Shown piece after piece: positions 14,363-23,280 of a DNA stretch of 29,390 bases. Below the pieces are notes generated by a model. That model was not told where the DNA came from and ran no database searches. It saw only the letters and a program-made list of their open reading frames with translations. This DNA comes from DATNBT01 sp964579765 (GTDB lineage: Bacteria > Acidobacteriota > Vicinamibacteria > Vicinamibacterales > CAVVIG01), in NCBI GenBank assembly GCA_964579765.1, contig CAZOIK010000257.1, forward strand, positions 1 to 29,390, written 5' to 3'. A program made the position numbers and the translations under genes. How positions within the stretch are numbered: position 1 is the stretch's first letter; every line of letters begins with the position of its first letter.

Positions 14363-15586
14363 TCAGTTGGCGTTGGCCACGCGCCAGGGCGAGAACTCTG
14401 GCCACGACTTGAGGGCGTCGAGCGCCCACTTCGTCGTCTTGTCCGTGTGGCACGTCGTGCACGGATTCGGCACCTTCAACGCATCCGTCGTCGCCGGCGA
14501 GATGAACTTGAACGTGTGGCTGCGGACGTTGACGCCGGCGATCTCCGGTTCGATCTGCGGCATGTGGCAGTTGACGCACTCGTTGCCGGCCGACCCGGCC
14601 GTGTGATGCGTGTGCTGTTCGATCGTCGCCGTATGCGGACCGTTGGGAGATTTCGGACCGTGGCAGTCGAGGCACAGCACGTTGGCCGGCTTGACGAGAT
14701 CCGCGTTGTTGCCCGTGCCGTGGACGTCGTGGCAGCTGAAGCAGGTGACGCCGCGCGTGTACATCACGCTCTGCACGAAGTCGTTGCCCTGCATCCGGTT
14801 CTTGTGGCCAGTCCCGTCGGCGTAATGCGTGAACGTCGTCTCGCCGAGCTTGTGCTCTTCGAGCTGCCAGAAATCCGACAGCCGCAAGCCGGGACGGTAG
14901 CCGACCGGCCAGTCGTAGTACTTCCCTGCGAGCGGCTTCGCCAGCGGCTGTCCCTGCGAGTGGCACTGCACGCAGACGTTCACGCCGTCGATGGAACTCA
15001 GCCGCGTCGGGTTGACGATGTTGGCGCGCGACGGGTTGTTGACGTGATCGCCGCCCGGCCCGTGGCATTTCTCGCAGCCGACGTTCCATTCCGTCGGCTG
15101 CTTCGTGCGGATGTCGTAGTTCACCGAATGGCACCCGTCGCACGTCGGCCCGGTCGGCCGCTTCAGGTTGTCGCTCGGATAGAACGCCGTCCACCAGTCG
15201 GCGCCGGTGTCGGGAACGTGATACCGCGACCACTTCTTGCGAGCGATCTCCCACTGCGAGCCGAGCGGCACGTAGTCGTCGCCGACCTTCGTGAAGTAGC
15301 GCTGCTTCCACTTGCTGCCGTACACGAGCGCGATCTGATCCTTCGTGAACGTGAGCGCCGGATCGGGCTTGCTCATGTCGGGAATGATCGCCTCCGGGTG
15401 CTCCCTCGGATCGCGGACGACGTTCGCCATCCGCGTGTTCTTCCAGCGGTCGTAGATCGCCGTGTGACACGTCCGGCATTCCTGCGATCCGACGTAGGCC
15501 GGCGTCGCCGGCGCGGTTCGCGTCTGCGCGCCCGCCGCGGACGGGACGAGCGCGATTCCGAGAAACAGCGCCGCGGCACTCTTCAC
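14363..15586 (-). CDS. Secreted octaheme c-type cytochrome
   Basis: 407 aa from a GTG at 15584-15586. A signal peptide (KSAAALFLGIALVPSAAGA) precedes eight CxxCH haem-attachment motifs: CRTCH, CDGCH, CEKCH, CVQCH, CFSCH, CLDCH, CVNCH and CTTCH. Additional histidines (HTHHTAG, GPHTATIEQH, VRSHTFKF) can provide distal ligands. The first motif lies in PAYVGSQECRTCHTAIYDRW, the start seen in cytochrome c554-like multihaem proteins. It should be a periplasmic electron carrier or oxidoreductase; no NrfA- or Hao-type catalytic motif is recognised, so the electron acceptor is unknown. It begins 6 nt after the msrA stop, so both are transcribed together and methionine repair may accompany redox stress. 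Confidence 0.93.
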   Translation of the reverse strand: MKSAAALFLGIALVPSAAGAQTRTAPATPAYVGSQECRTCHTAIYDRWKNTRMANVVRDPREHPEAIIPDMSKPDPALTFTKDQIALVYGSKWKQRYFTKVGDDYVPLGSQWEIARKKWSRYHVPDTGADWWTAFYPSDNLKRPTGPTCDGCHSVNYDIRTKQPTEWNVGCEKCHGPGGDHVNNPSRANIVNPTRLSSIDGVNVCVQCHSQGQPLAKPLAGKYYDWPVGYRPGLRLSDFWQLEEHKLGETTFTHYADGTGHKNRMQGNDFVQSVMYTRGVTCFSCHDVHGTGNNADLVKPANVLCLDCHGPKSPNGPHTATIEQHTHHTAGSAGNECVNCHMPQIEPEIAGVNVRSHTFKFISPATTDALKVPNPCTTCHTDKTTKWALDALKSWPEFSPWRVANAN

Positions 15587-15592
15587 CGCCGG

Positions 15593-16279
15593 CTACCTGT
15601 GTTCGACGAACAGCCTGGGGAACTGCTGTTTGAGCGCAGCGACCTTCGGCTTGTCGTAGAAGACGATGTAGGGCTGCGCCGGATGCTGGAAGTAATAGTC
15701 CTGGTGATAGGCCTCCGCCTCGTAGAACTTCCGGAGCGGGGTCACCTCGGTGGCGATGCGGCGGGAAAAGACTTTCGCCGCCTCGAGCTGCGCGATGTAC
15801 GCCTTCGCGATCTTCTCTTGATCGGCGTTCGTGTAGAAGATCGCCGACCGGTACTGCGTGCCGACGTCCGGTCCCTGCTGATTCACCTGCGTCGGATCGT
15901 GCACGACCGAGAAGAAGATCTTCAGAAGCATGCCGTACGTGATGGTCGCGGGGTCGTAGACGATCTTCACGGATTCGGCGTGGCCGGTGCGGCCGGTGCT
16001 CACCGTCTCATAGTCGGCCGGCTGCGAGCCGCCCGCATAGCCGGACGTCGCGGAACGCACGCCGCGGACCTGTTCGAACACCGCCTGCACGCCCCAGAAA
16101 CACCCGCCGGCGACCACCGTCGTCTCGGACGCCGACCGTGCGGCCGTCGGCTCGTCGATGCGTGGATCGGGCACCATCGCCGCCGACGGCGTGAGCGCCT
16201 GGCCTCGGCGCCCGGACGCGAGCGCGAACGCGCAGACGAGCGCCGCCAGCACGACGAGGAGAGTCAGGCTCTTCGCCAT
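15593..16279 (-). CDS. msrA: Exported peptide methionine sulfoxide reductase MsrA (1-Cys type)
   Basis: 228 aa from the ATG at 16277-16279; a longer TTG start is possible but adds no recognisable domain. An N-terminal hydrophobic segment (SLTLLVVLAALVCAFALASG) predicts membrane anchoring or export. The catalytic motif AGGCFWGVQAVFE holds Cys60. Also seen are GVRSATSGYAGG, GHAESVKIVYDP, FFSVVHDPTQVNQQGPDVGT, QYRSAIFYTN and EAYHQDYYFQHP, all standard for MsrA, which reduces methionine-S-sulfoxide. No resolving cysteine remains in the C-terminal tail, so reduction must come from an external thiol or partner. Upstream, TAAGCT sits 7 nt before the ATG with no Shine-Dalgarno. It is co-directional with the octaheme cytochrome. 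Confidence 0.94.
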   Translation of the reverse strand: MAKSLTLLVVLAALVCAFALASGRRGQALTPSAAMVPDPRIDEPTAARSASETTVVAGGCFWGVQAVFEQVRGVRSATSGYAGGSQPADYETVSTGRTGHAESVKIVYDPATITYGMLLKIFFSVVHDPTQVNQQGPDVGTQYRSAIFYTNADQEKIAKAYIAQLEAAKVFSRRIATEVTPLRKFYEAEAYHQDYYFQHPAQPYIVFYDKPKVAALKQQFPRLFVEHR

Positions 16280-16286
16280 CGCGCGA

Positions 16287-16292
16287 AGCTTA
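16287..16292 (-). promoter_or_regulatory. Candidate -10 (TAAGCT) for msrA, near-leaderless
   Basis: On the minus strand TAAGCT fits TANNNT and ends 7 nt before the msrA ATG, with no ribosome binding site between. The placement matches the boxes before the genes at 2807, 11523 and 21451. No clear -35 is visible. Confidence 0.4.
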
Positions 16293-16370
16293 GCACGCGT
16301 CGGTGATAAACTTTTCGTTCGGATTGCGAACCCGTTGCGATTCTGGGTTCGGCCCGGCGCCAATGGAAGA

Positions 16371-16460
16371 GCGCCTGCGGCCAGCCGCGAGCGCGAGCGA
16401 GCGGCTCGGCGTCAGTTCGCGCCGGGGGTGGGGCCCCGGCGCCAGTGGAGAAGAAGGAGA
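16371..16460 (+). repeat. Leader repeat, copy C
   Basis: Starts GCGCCTGCGGCCAGCCGCGA; the hairpin is GCGCCGGGG / CCCCGGCGC around GTGGGG, and the tail GGAGAAGAAGGAGA supplies the ribosome binding site of the gene at 16465. Just before it, 16353-16370 (CCCGGCGCCAATGGAAGA) resembles the tail end of the element, suggesting a truncated second copy in tandem. It lies in the divergent gap between msrA and the sugar dehydrogenase gene. Confidence 0.9.
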
Positions 16461-16464
16461 CGTC

Positions 16465-17766
16465 ATGCGCTCTGCCACTCGTCGAGTTGTCACCGCAGGC
16501 ACGGCCGCCGCGTTCGGCGTGCTCGCGCTCATGATCACCGCGCACGGCCAGGCGAAGATCGCCTGCGATCCGGACAACGGCGGCATCACGCTGCCCCAGG
16601 GCTTCTGCGCGCTCGTCGTCGCCAACGACGTCGGAACGGCGCGGCACATGGCCGTCGCGCCCAACGGCGATCTCTACGTCGCCACGCAGAGCCAGGGCGG
16701 GCGCGGCACGCCCGAAAGGGGCGGCGGCGTGGTCGCGCTGCGCGACACGAACGGCGACGGCAAGTTCGACATGCGCGAGCAAGTCGGCACGGGCAGCACC
16801 ACGGGCGTCGCGCTGCACGACGGCTATCTCTACCTCGCGCACCCGAGGACAATCGAACGCTTCAAGATGACCGCGGGCCAGCTCACGCCGACGGGATCGG
16901 CCGAGACGATCGTCACCGACCTGCCGCCCGAGGCGCAGCATCAGGACAAGGGCATCGCGTTCGACGGCAAAGGCAACCTCTATATCAACGTCGGCGCGCC
17001 GAGCAACGCCTGTCAGAATCCCGATCGCCGTCCTGGCGCGAAGGGCCAGGATCCCTGCCCCATTCTCGAGAAGCACGGCGGCGTCTGGAAGTTCAGCGAC
17101 AGCAAGACGAACCAGACGCAGGACATGGGCGGCATGCGGTTCGCCACCGGGCTGCGCCAGTTCCCGGCGATCGCCTGGCACGGCAGCGCGCTCTACATCG
17201 TCATGAACAACCGCGATCAGCTCGACGTGTTCTGGCCCGACAAGTTCACGGCGCAGGACAACGCCGAGCGTCCAGCCGAACCGATGTACCGCGCGACGGG
17301 CGGCGAGAACTTCGGCTGGCCGTTCTGCTTCTACGACTACCAGCAAAAGAAGGAAGTCCTGAACCCCGAATACGGAGGCGACGGCAAGGAGACCGGCAAG
17401 TGCGCGTCGTTCACGCAGCCGATCGCGGTGTTCCCGGCGCACTCGGCGCCCGTGGATCTGATGTTCTACACGGGCACGCAGTTCCCGAAGAAGTATCAGG
17501 GCGGCGCGTTCATCGCGTTCCACGGCTCGTGGAACCGCGCGCCGATGCCGCAGGACGGCTACAACGTCACGTTCCAGCCGTTCTCGGGCGACAAGCCGTC
17601 GGGCCAGTTCGAGATCTTCGCGAAGGGCTTCGCCGGCACCGACAAGCTGATGAACCCGAATCAGGCGGCCGCGCGCGCCGACGGCGTCGCGCAAGGGCCC
17701 GACGGCTCGCTCTACATCTCGGACAGCCAGCACGGCAAAATCTGGCGCGTCATGTACAAGAAGTAG
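16465..17766 (+). CDS. Periplasmic PQQ-type sugar (sorbosone-like) dehydrogenase
   Basis: 433 aa. The ATG at 16465 follows AAGGAGA supplied by leader repeat copy C. A signal peptide (RRVVTAGTAAAFGVLALMITAHGQ) precedes a six-bladed beta-propeller of the soluble glucose/sorbosone dehydrogenase class. Blade signatures include ARHMAVAPNGDLYVATQSQG, GGGVVALRDTNGDGKFD, HQDKGIAFDGKGNLYINVGA, YRATGGENFGWPFCFYDY, FIAFHGSWNRAP and QGPDGSLYISDSQHGKIWRV. Such enzymes oxidise aldoses or aldehydes with PQQ in the periplasm and pass electrons to cytochromes. Several cysteines (ACQNPDRRPG, DPCPILEKHGG) suggest structural disulfides. The following gene is another propeller. Substrate not determinable; PQQ use is inferred from the family. 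Confidence 0.88.
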   Translation: MRSATRRVVTAGTAAAFGVLALMITAHGQAKIACDPDNGGITLPQGFCALVVANDVGTARHMAVAPNGDLYVATQSQGGRGTPERGGGVVALRDTNGDGKFDMREQVGTGSTTGVALHDGYLYLAHPRTIERFKMTAGQLTPTGSAETIVTDLPPEAQHQDKGIAFDGKGNLYINVGAPSNACQNPDRRPGAKGQDPCPILEKHGGVWKFSDSKTNQTQDMGGMRFATGLRQFPAIAWHGSALYIVMNNRDQLDVFWPDKFTAQDNAERPAEPMYRATGGENFGWPFCFYDYQQKKEVLNPEYGGDGKETGKCASFTQPIAVFPAHSAPVDLMFYTGTQFPKKYQGGAFIAFHGSWNRAPMPQDGYNVTFQPFSGDKPSGQFEIFAKGFAGTDKLMNPNQAAARADGVAQGPDGSLYISDSQHGKIWRVMYKK

Positions 17767-17785
17767 CGCAGGCCTGCTGCAACGT

Positions 17786-17809
17786 GTAGTGCAGGCCTTC
17801 AGGCCTGCC
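17786..17809 (+). repeat. GTAG-headed REP palindrome
   Basis: 24 nt starting GTAGT followed by the perfect palindrome GCAGGCCTTCAGGCCTGC (17791-17808). A shorter GCAGGCCTGC lies just upstream (17768-17777), right after the dehydrogenase stop. The element fills the 53-nt gap and ends directly before the GGAG ribosome binding site of the next gene. Confidence 0.8.
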
Positions 17810-17819
17810 TGGAGCTGAC

Positions 17820-18734
17820 ATGCGGCGCATTTCGATCGTCTTCGTTCTGCTCACGGTCTGCGGCCTTCAGGCCGCGGACCGCGGTGACATCACCTTCGCG
17901 GACGGGCGCATCTTCCCCGAGAGCCTGACGTCCACGAAGAACGGCGACGTCTATTTCGGCAGCCTGGGCCACGACAGCGTCTATCGTGCGCCGGCGAAGT
18001 CGTCGCAGGCGACGACGTGGATTCAGCCGAAGGCGAACGGGCTGACGACGGTGCTCGGCGTGTTCGCCGACGAGAAGGCCGGCCTGCTGTGGGTCTGCAC
18101 GTCGGCGAGCGGCGGCCGCAACGGCGCGCCGTACGTCGGCGAGACGGCGCTCAAGGCCTTCACGCTCAAGAACGCGTCGTTCAAGGCCAGTTACGCGTTT
18201 CCCGGCAACGGCCTCTGCAACGACATCGCGGTCGCGAAAGACGGCACCGTCTACGCGACCGACACGAATCAGGGACGCGTGCTGCGGCTCAAGAAAGGCG
18301 CGAGCGCGCTCGACGTCTGGGTGAGCGACCCGAAGACGCTGGCGGGTGCCGACGGCATTGCGGTGCTCGGCGACGGCAACGTCTACGTCAACTCGGTCAC
18401 GCAGGGCACGCTGTTGAGAATCGACGTGAAGAAGGACGGATCGGCGGCGCCACTCGTCACGCTGGAGACCTCGCGCATGATCGAGCGTCCCGACGGCATG
18501 CGGTCGATTGGCGGCGAAAAGATGCTGCTCGTCGAAGGCGTCGGACGACTCGACGAGGTGACGATCGCCGGCGACAAGGCGACCGTCACCACGATCAAGG
18601 ACGGCTTGACGGGGCCGACGGCCGTGACGCTCGCCGGGGGCACGGCGTACGTGACGGAGGCGAAGCTCAACCTGCGCAACGATCCGTCGAAAGATCCCGG
18701 TCCGTTCCGCGCGATCGCGGTCTCCTTCAAGTAG
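17820..18734 (+). CDS. Secreted SMP-30/gluconolactonase-like beta-propeller protein
   Basis: 304 aa. The ATG at 17820 has GGAG 5 nt upstream. A signal peptide (RRISIVFVLLTVCGLQA) is followed by NHL/SMP-30-like repeats: PESLTSTKNGDVYFGSLG, TTVLGVFADEKAGLLWVCTS, CNDIAVAKDGTVYATDTNQG, GADGIAVLGDGNVYVNSVTQ and ERPDGMRSIGGEKMLLVEG. The N-D in LCNDIAVA and D in ADGIAV are at positions where SMP-30 lactonases bind calcium. Following a periplasmic sugar dehydrogenase, lactone hydrolysis is plausible: dehydrogenase makes the lactone and this protein opens it (inference). It may instead be a binding propeller. It converges on the M16 peptidase gene, and its last codons form half of a perfect palindrome. 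Confidence 0.82.
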   Translation: MRRISIVFVLLTVCGLQAADRGDITFADGRIFPESLTSTKNGDVYFGSLGHDSVYRAPAKSSQATTWIQPKANGLTTVLGVFADEKAGLLWVCTSASGGRNGAPYVGETALKAFTLKNASFKASYAFPGNGLCNDIAVAKDGTVYATDTNQGRVLRLKKGASALDVWVSDPKTLAGADGIAVLGDGNVYVNSVTQGTLLRIDVKKDGSAAPLVTLETSRMIERPDGMRSIGGEKMLLVEGVGRLDEVTIAGDKATVTTIKDGLTGPTAVTLAGGTAYVTEAKLNLRNDPSKDPGPFRAIAVSFK

Positions 18735-18742
18735 GGCGGGCC

Positions 18743-18753
<11 letters not shown>
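18724..18753. terminator. Perfect 14-bp inverted repeat across two convergent gene ends
   Basis: CCTTCAAGTAGGGC (18724-18737), GG, then its exact reverse complement GCCCTACTTGAAGG (18740-18753). Both convergent genes therefore end in the same codons for Phe-Lys-stop. There is no T-tract, so it is not a classical intrinsic terminator, but it would make a strong hairpin in either transcript. Confidence 0.65.
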
Positions 18754-21451
<2,698 letters not shown>

Positions 21452-21458
21452 GTGGGCT

Positions 21459-21464
21459 AGTCTA
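21459..21464 (-). promoter_or_regulatory. Candidate -10 (TAGACT) for the M16 peptidase gene
   Basis: Read on the minus strand, TAGACT fits TANNNT and ends 7 nt before the ATG at 21449-21451, again without a Shine-Dalgarno. The rest of the divergent gap is mostly leader repeat copy D. Confidence 0.4.
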
Positions 21465-21503
21465 CGTCTGCCGGCGGCCGGACGTACGTTGGTGGTCAGG
21501 TAG

Positions 21504-21590
21504 GCGCCCGCGGCCAGCCGCGAGCGGGAGCGAGCGGCTCGGCGTCAGTTCGCGCTGGGGATGGGGCCCCGGCGCCATTGAAAAAAAGGA
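21504..21590 (+). repeat. Leader repeat, copy D
   Basis: Starts GCGCCCGCGGCCAGCCGCGA; the hairpin is GCGCTGGGG / CCCCGGCGC around ATGGGG. The single difference from copy C in the 5' arm (C to T) gives a G-U pair in RNA. It ends AAAAAAAGGA, 6 nt before the ATG at 21597, the same spacing as copy A. Confidence 0.9.
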
Positions 21591-21596
21591 ACGGTC

Positions 21597-22367
21597 ATGC
21601 GCCTCTTCACTCTTGCGTTGCTCCTGTCGCTCGCCGCCGCCGCACCGTCCGCCGCCCAGACGACGCTGCCCTACGATCACGTGCACCTGGCCGCACCCGA
21701 TCAGGCCAAAGCCGTCGAGTGGTACGAGAAGATGTTCGGCGGTCAGCGGACGCCTGAAGGCAAGGATCGCCTGCTCTTCGGCAAGACCCGCTTCATCTGG
21801 CTCAAGTCCGACACCGCGCAGCCGAGCGCGGGCACGGCCATCGATCACATCGGCTTTTCGTTCGCCGACCTCGACGCGAAGATGAAGGAGTTCCAGGCCG
21901 CGGGCGTGAAGGTGGTGACGCCCGTGCGCGACGTGCCGGGGCTCTTCAAGCTCGGGTTCATCGAAGATCCGTGGGGCGTGAAGATCGAGGTCGTCCAGGA
22001 TCCGGAGACGCTCGGCTTCCACCACATCCACCTGCGCGCGCCGGATCCCGCCGCGACGCTGACGTGGCTGGCGCAGCGCTTCGGCGGCGAGCGGACGAAG
22101 TTCAAGGGGCGCATGGACGCGGTGAAATACGGCGACGTCTGGGTGCTCGCGGCCAAGGGCGACGCGGCGCCGAGCAACGGCCGCGCGATCGATCACATCG
22201 GCTGGCGCGTGCCCGACCTCGACAAGATCCTCCACGATCTCAACGGCATCAAGGTGCTGCAGGGTGTCACCGACCTGAAGCTGGCCAACGGCCCGGTGCG
22301 CTACTCGTTCGTGGAAGATCCCGGCGGCGTCAAGATCGAGCTCGTCCAGCGCGACGTCAGGCGCTGA
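21597..22367 (+). CDS. Secreted double VOC (glyoxalase-fold) protein
   Basis: 256 aa. A signal peptide (RLFTLALLLSLAAAAPSAAQ) is followed by two vicinal-oxygen-chelate domains. Domain 1 (about 25-140) shows YDHVHLAAPDQAKAVEWYEK, TAIDHIGFSFADLDAKM and EDPWGVKIEVVQDPE. Domain 2 (about 141-250) shows FHHIHLRAPDPAATLTWLAQ, AIDHIGWRVPDLDKILHDL and EDPGGVKIELVQ. Each has the His on the first strand, the DHIG histidine and the terminal K-I-E glutamate that chelate metal in VOC enzymes, so both sites could be intact. Export is unusual for this fold, whose members are mostly cytoplasmic lyases and dioxygenases. The reaction is unknown. Its stop overlaps the next start (TGATG). Confidence 0.9.
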   Translation: MRLFTLALLLSLAAAAPSAAQTTLPYDHVHLAAPDQAKAVEWYEKMFGGQRTPEGKDRLLFGKTRFIWLKSDTAQPSAGTAIDHIGFSFADLDAKMKEFQAAGVKVVTPVRDVPGLFKLGFIEDPWGVKIEVVQDPETLGFHHIHLRAPDPAATLTWLAQRFGGERTKFKGRMDAVKYGDVWVLAAKGDAAPSNGRAIDHIGWRVPDLDKILHDLNGIKVLQGVTDLKLANGPVRYSFVEDPGGVKIELVQRDVRR

Positions 22368-23191
22368 TGCCCTTCGACGCGCCGCGCTATCTCGAGCGCA
22401 TCGGCTGGCGCGGACCGCTGGGATCGCTGACGCCGACGCTCGAGACGCTGACGGCCCTGGGCGCATTGCTGCGCGCGCACATGCGAGGCATCCCGTTCGA
22501 GAACCTCGACGTGCTGCTCGGCCGCGGCATCCGCCTTGACCTCGACAGCGTCAGCGCGAAACTCGTGGACGCGAAGCGCGGCGGCTACTGCTTCGAGCAC
22601 TCCACGCTGTTCCGCGCGGCGCTCGAACACGCCGGCTTCGAGCCGCGCGCCCACTCGGCGCGGGTGATTCTCCTTACACCGCGGAGGAACGCGCCACGCA
22701 CGCACATGTTCCTGACCGCCGCCGTCGAGGGGACGACCTACGTGCTCGATCCCGGGTTCGGCGGCCACGGTCCGCTCGTGCCGCTCCCCCTCGTCGAGGA
22801 CGGCGAGGTCCGCGATGGCCCGGACGCGCACCGACTGACGCGCCGCGACGGCGAATGGGTGCTCGAGGCGCGGATCAACGGTACGTTCGCCCCGTTGTGG
22901 ATGTCCACGCTCGAACCCGAGGCGCCGATCGATTTCACGGTGGCCAATCACTTCACGGCGACATGGCCTGAGTCGGCATTCGTGCAGCGCCTGATGCTGC
23001 GCGCGCTGACGCCGGACGGGCGGCGCGTCTCGGTGATGAACCGCGACGTCACCGTCGCGCGCGACGGCGTGTTCGAGACGTCGCAGCTCGCCAGTCGCTC
23101 GGCGCTGCGGGCACTCCTCGAGCGCGAGTTCCAGATCGACCTGCCCGAGGTCGAACGCCTGCGCGTGCCGACGATCCCCGAGTGGGATTAG
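22367..23191 (+). CDS. Arylamine N-acetyltransferase
   Basis: 274 aa. The ATG at 22367 shares a nucleotide with the upstream stop in a TGATG junction, so translation is coupled. The catalytic triad is complete: Cys75 in KRGGYCFEHS, His113 in APRTHMFL and Asp128 in YVLDPGFGG. RGIPFENLDVLLGR near the N-terminus is the family signature. The enzyme moves an acetyl group from acetyl-CoA to arylamines or hydrazines in the cytoplasm. C-terminal FVQRLMLRALTPDGRRVSVM fits the third domain. Its pairing with a secreted VOC protein hints at detoxification or aromatic-amine metabolism (inference). No signal peptide. Confidence 0.93.
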   Translation: MPFDAPRYLERIGWRGPLGSLTPTLETLTALGALLRAHMRGIPFENLDVLLGRGIRLDLDSVSAKLVDAKRGGYCFEHSTLFRAALEHAGFEPRAHSARVILLTPRRNAPRTHMFLTAAVEGTTYVLDPGFGGHGPLVPLPLVEDGEVRDGPDAHRLTRRDGEWVLEARINGTFAPLWMSTLEPEAPIDFTVANHFTATWPESAFVQRLMLRALTPDGRRVSVMNRDVTVARDGVFETSQLASRSALRALLEREFQIDLPEVERLRVPTIPEWD

Positions 23192-23280
23192 ATCATACGA
23201 ACGCACTATTGCGGCTCTTACTCCGGTTCGCGCACTATCTCGCACACTCTTAAGCACAACCCACGGTCAAAGGAGGCCGA
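23192..23280 (+). promoter_or_regulatory. Promoter region with CGCACTAT direct repeats
   Basis: This 89-nt gap is the upstream region of the porin gene. CGCACTAT occurs twice (23202-23209 and 23231-23238), 29 nt apart. A strong AAAGGAGG ribosome binding site ends 5 nt before the ATG at 23281. The repeats could be an operator or part of the promoter; no reliable -35/-10 pair is visible. Confidence 0.4.

Noticed and set aside
14447..16306. A 619-codon plus-strand open frame over the cytochrome and msrA genes
   Set aside because: It is antisense to two well-supported genes and its translation is Arg/Val/Leu-rich with no recognisable motif, typical for GC-rich DNA.
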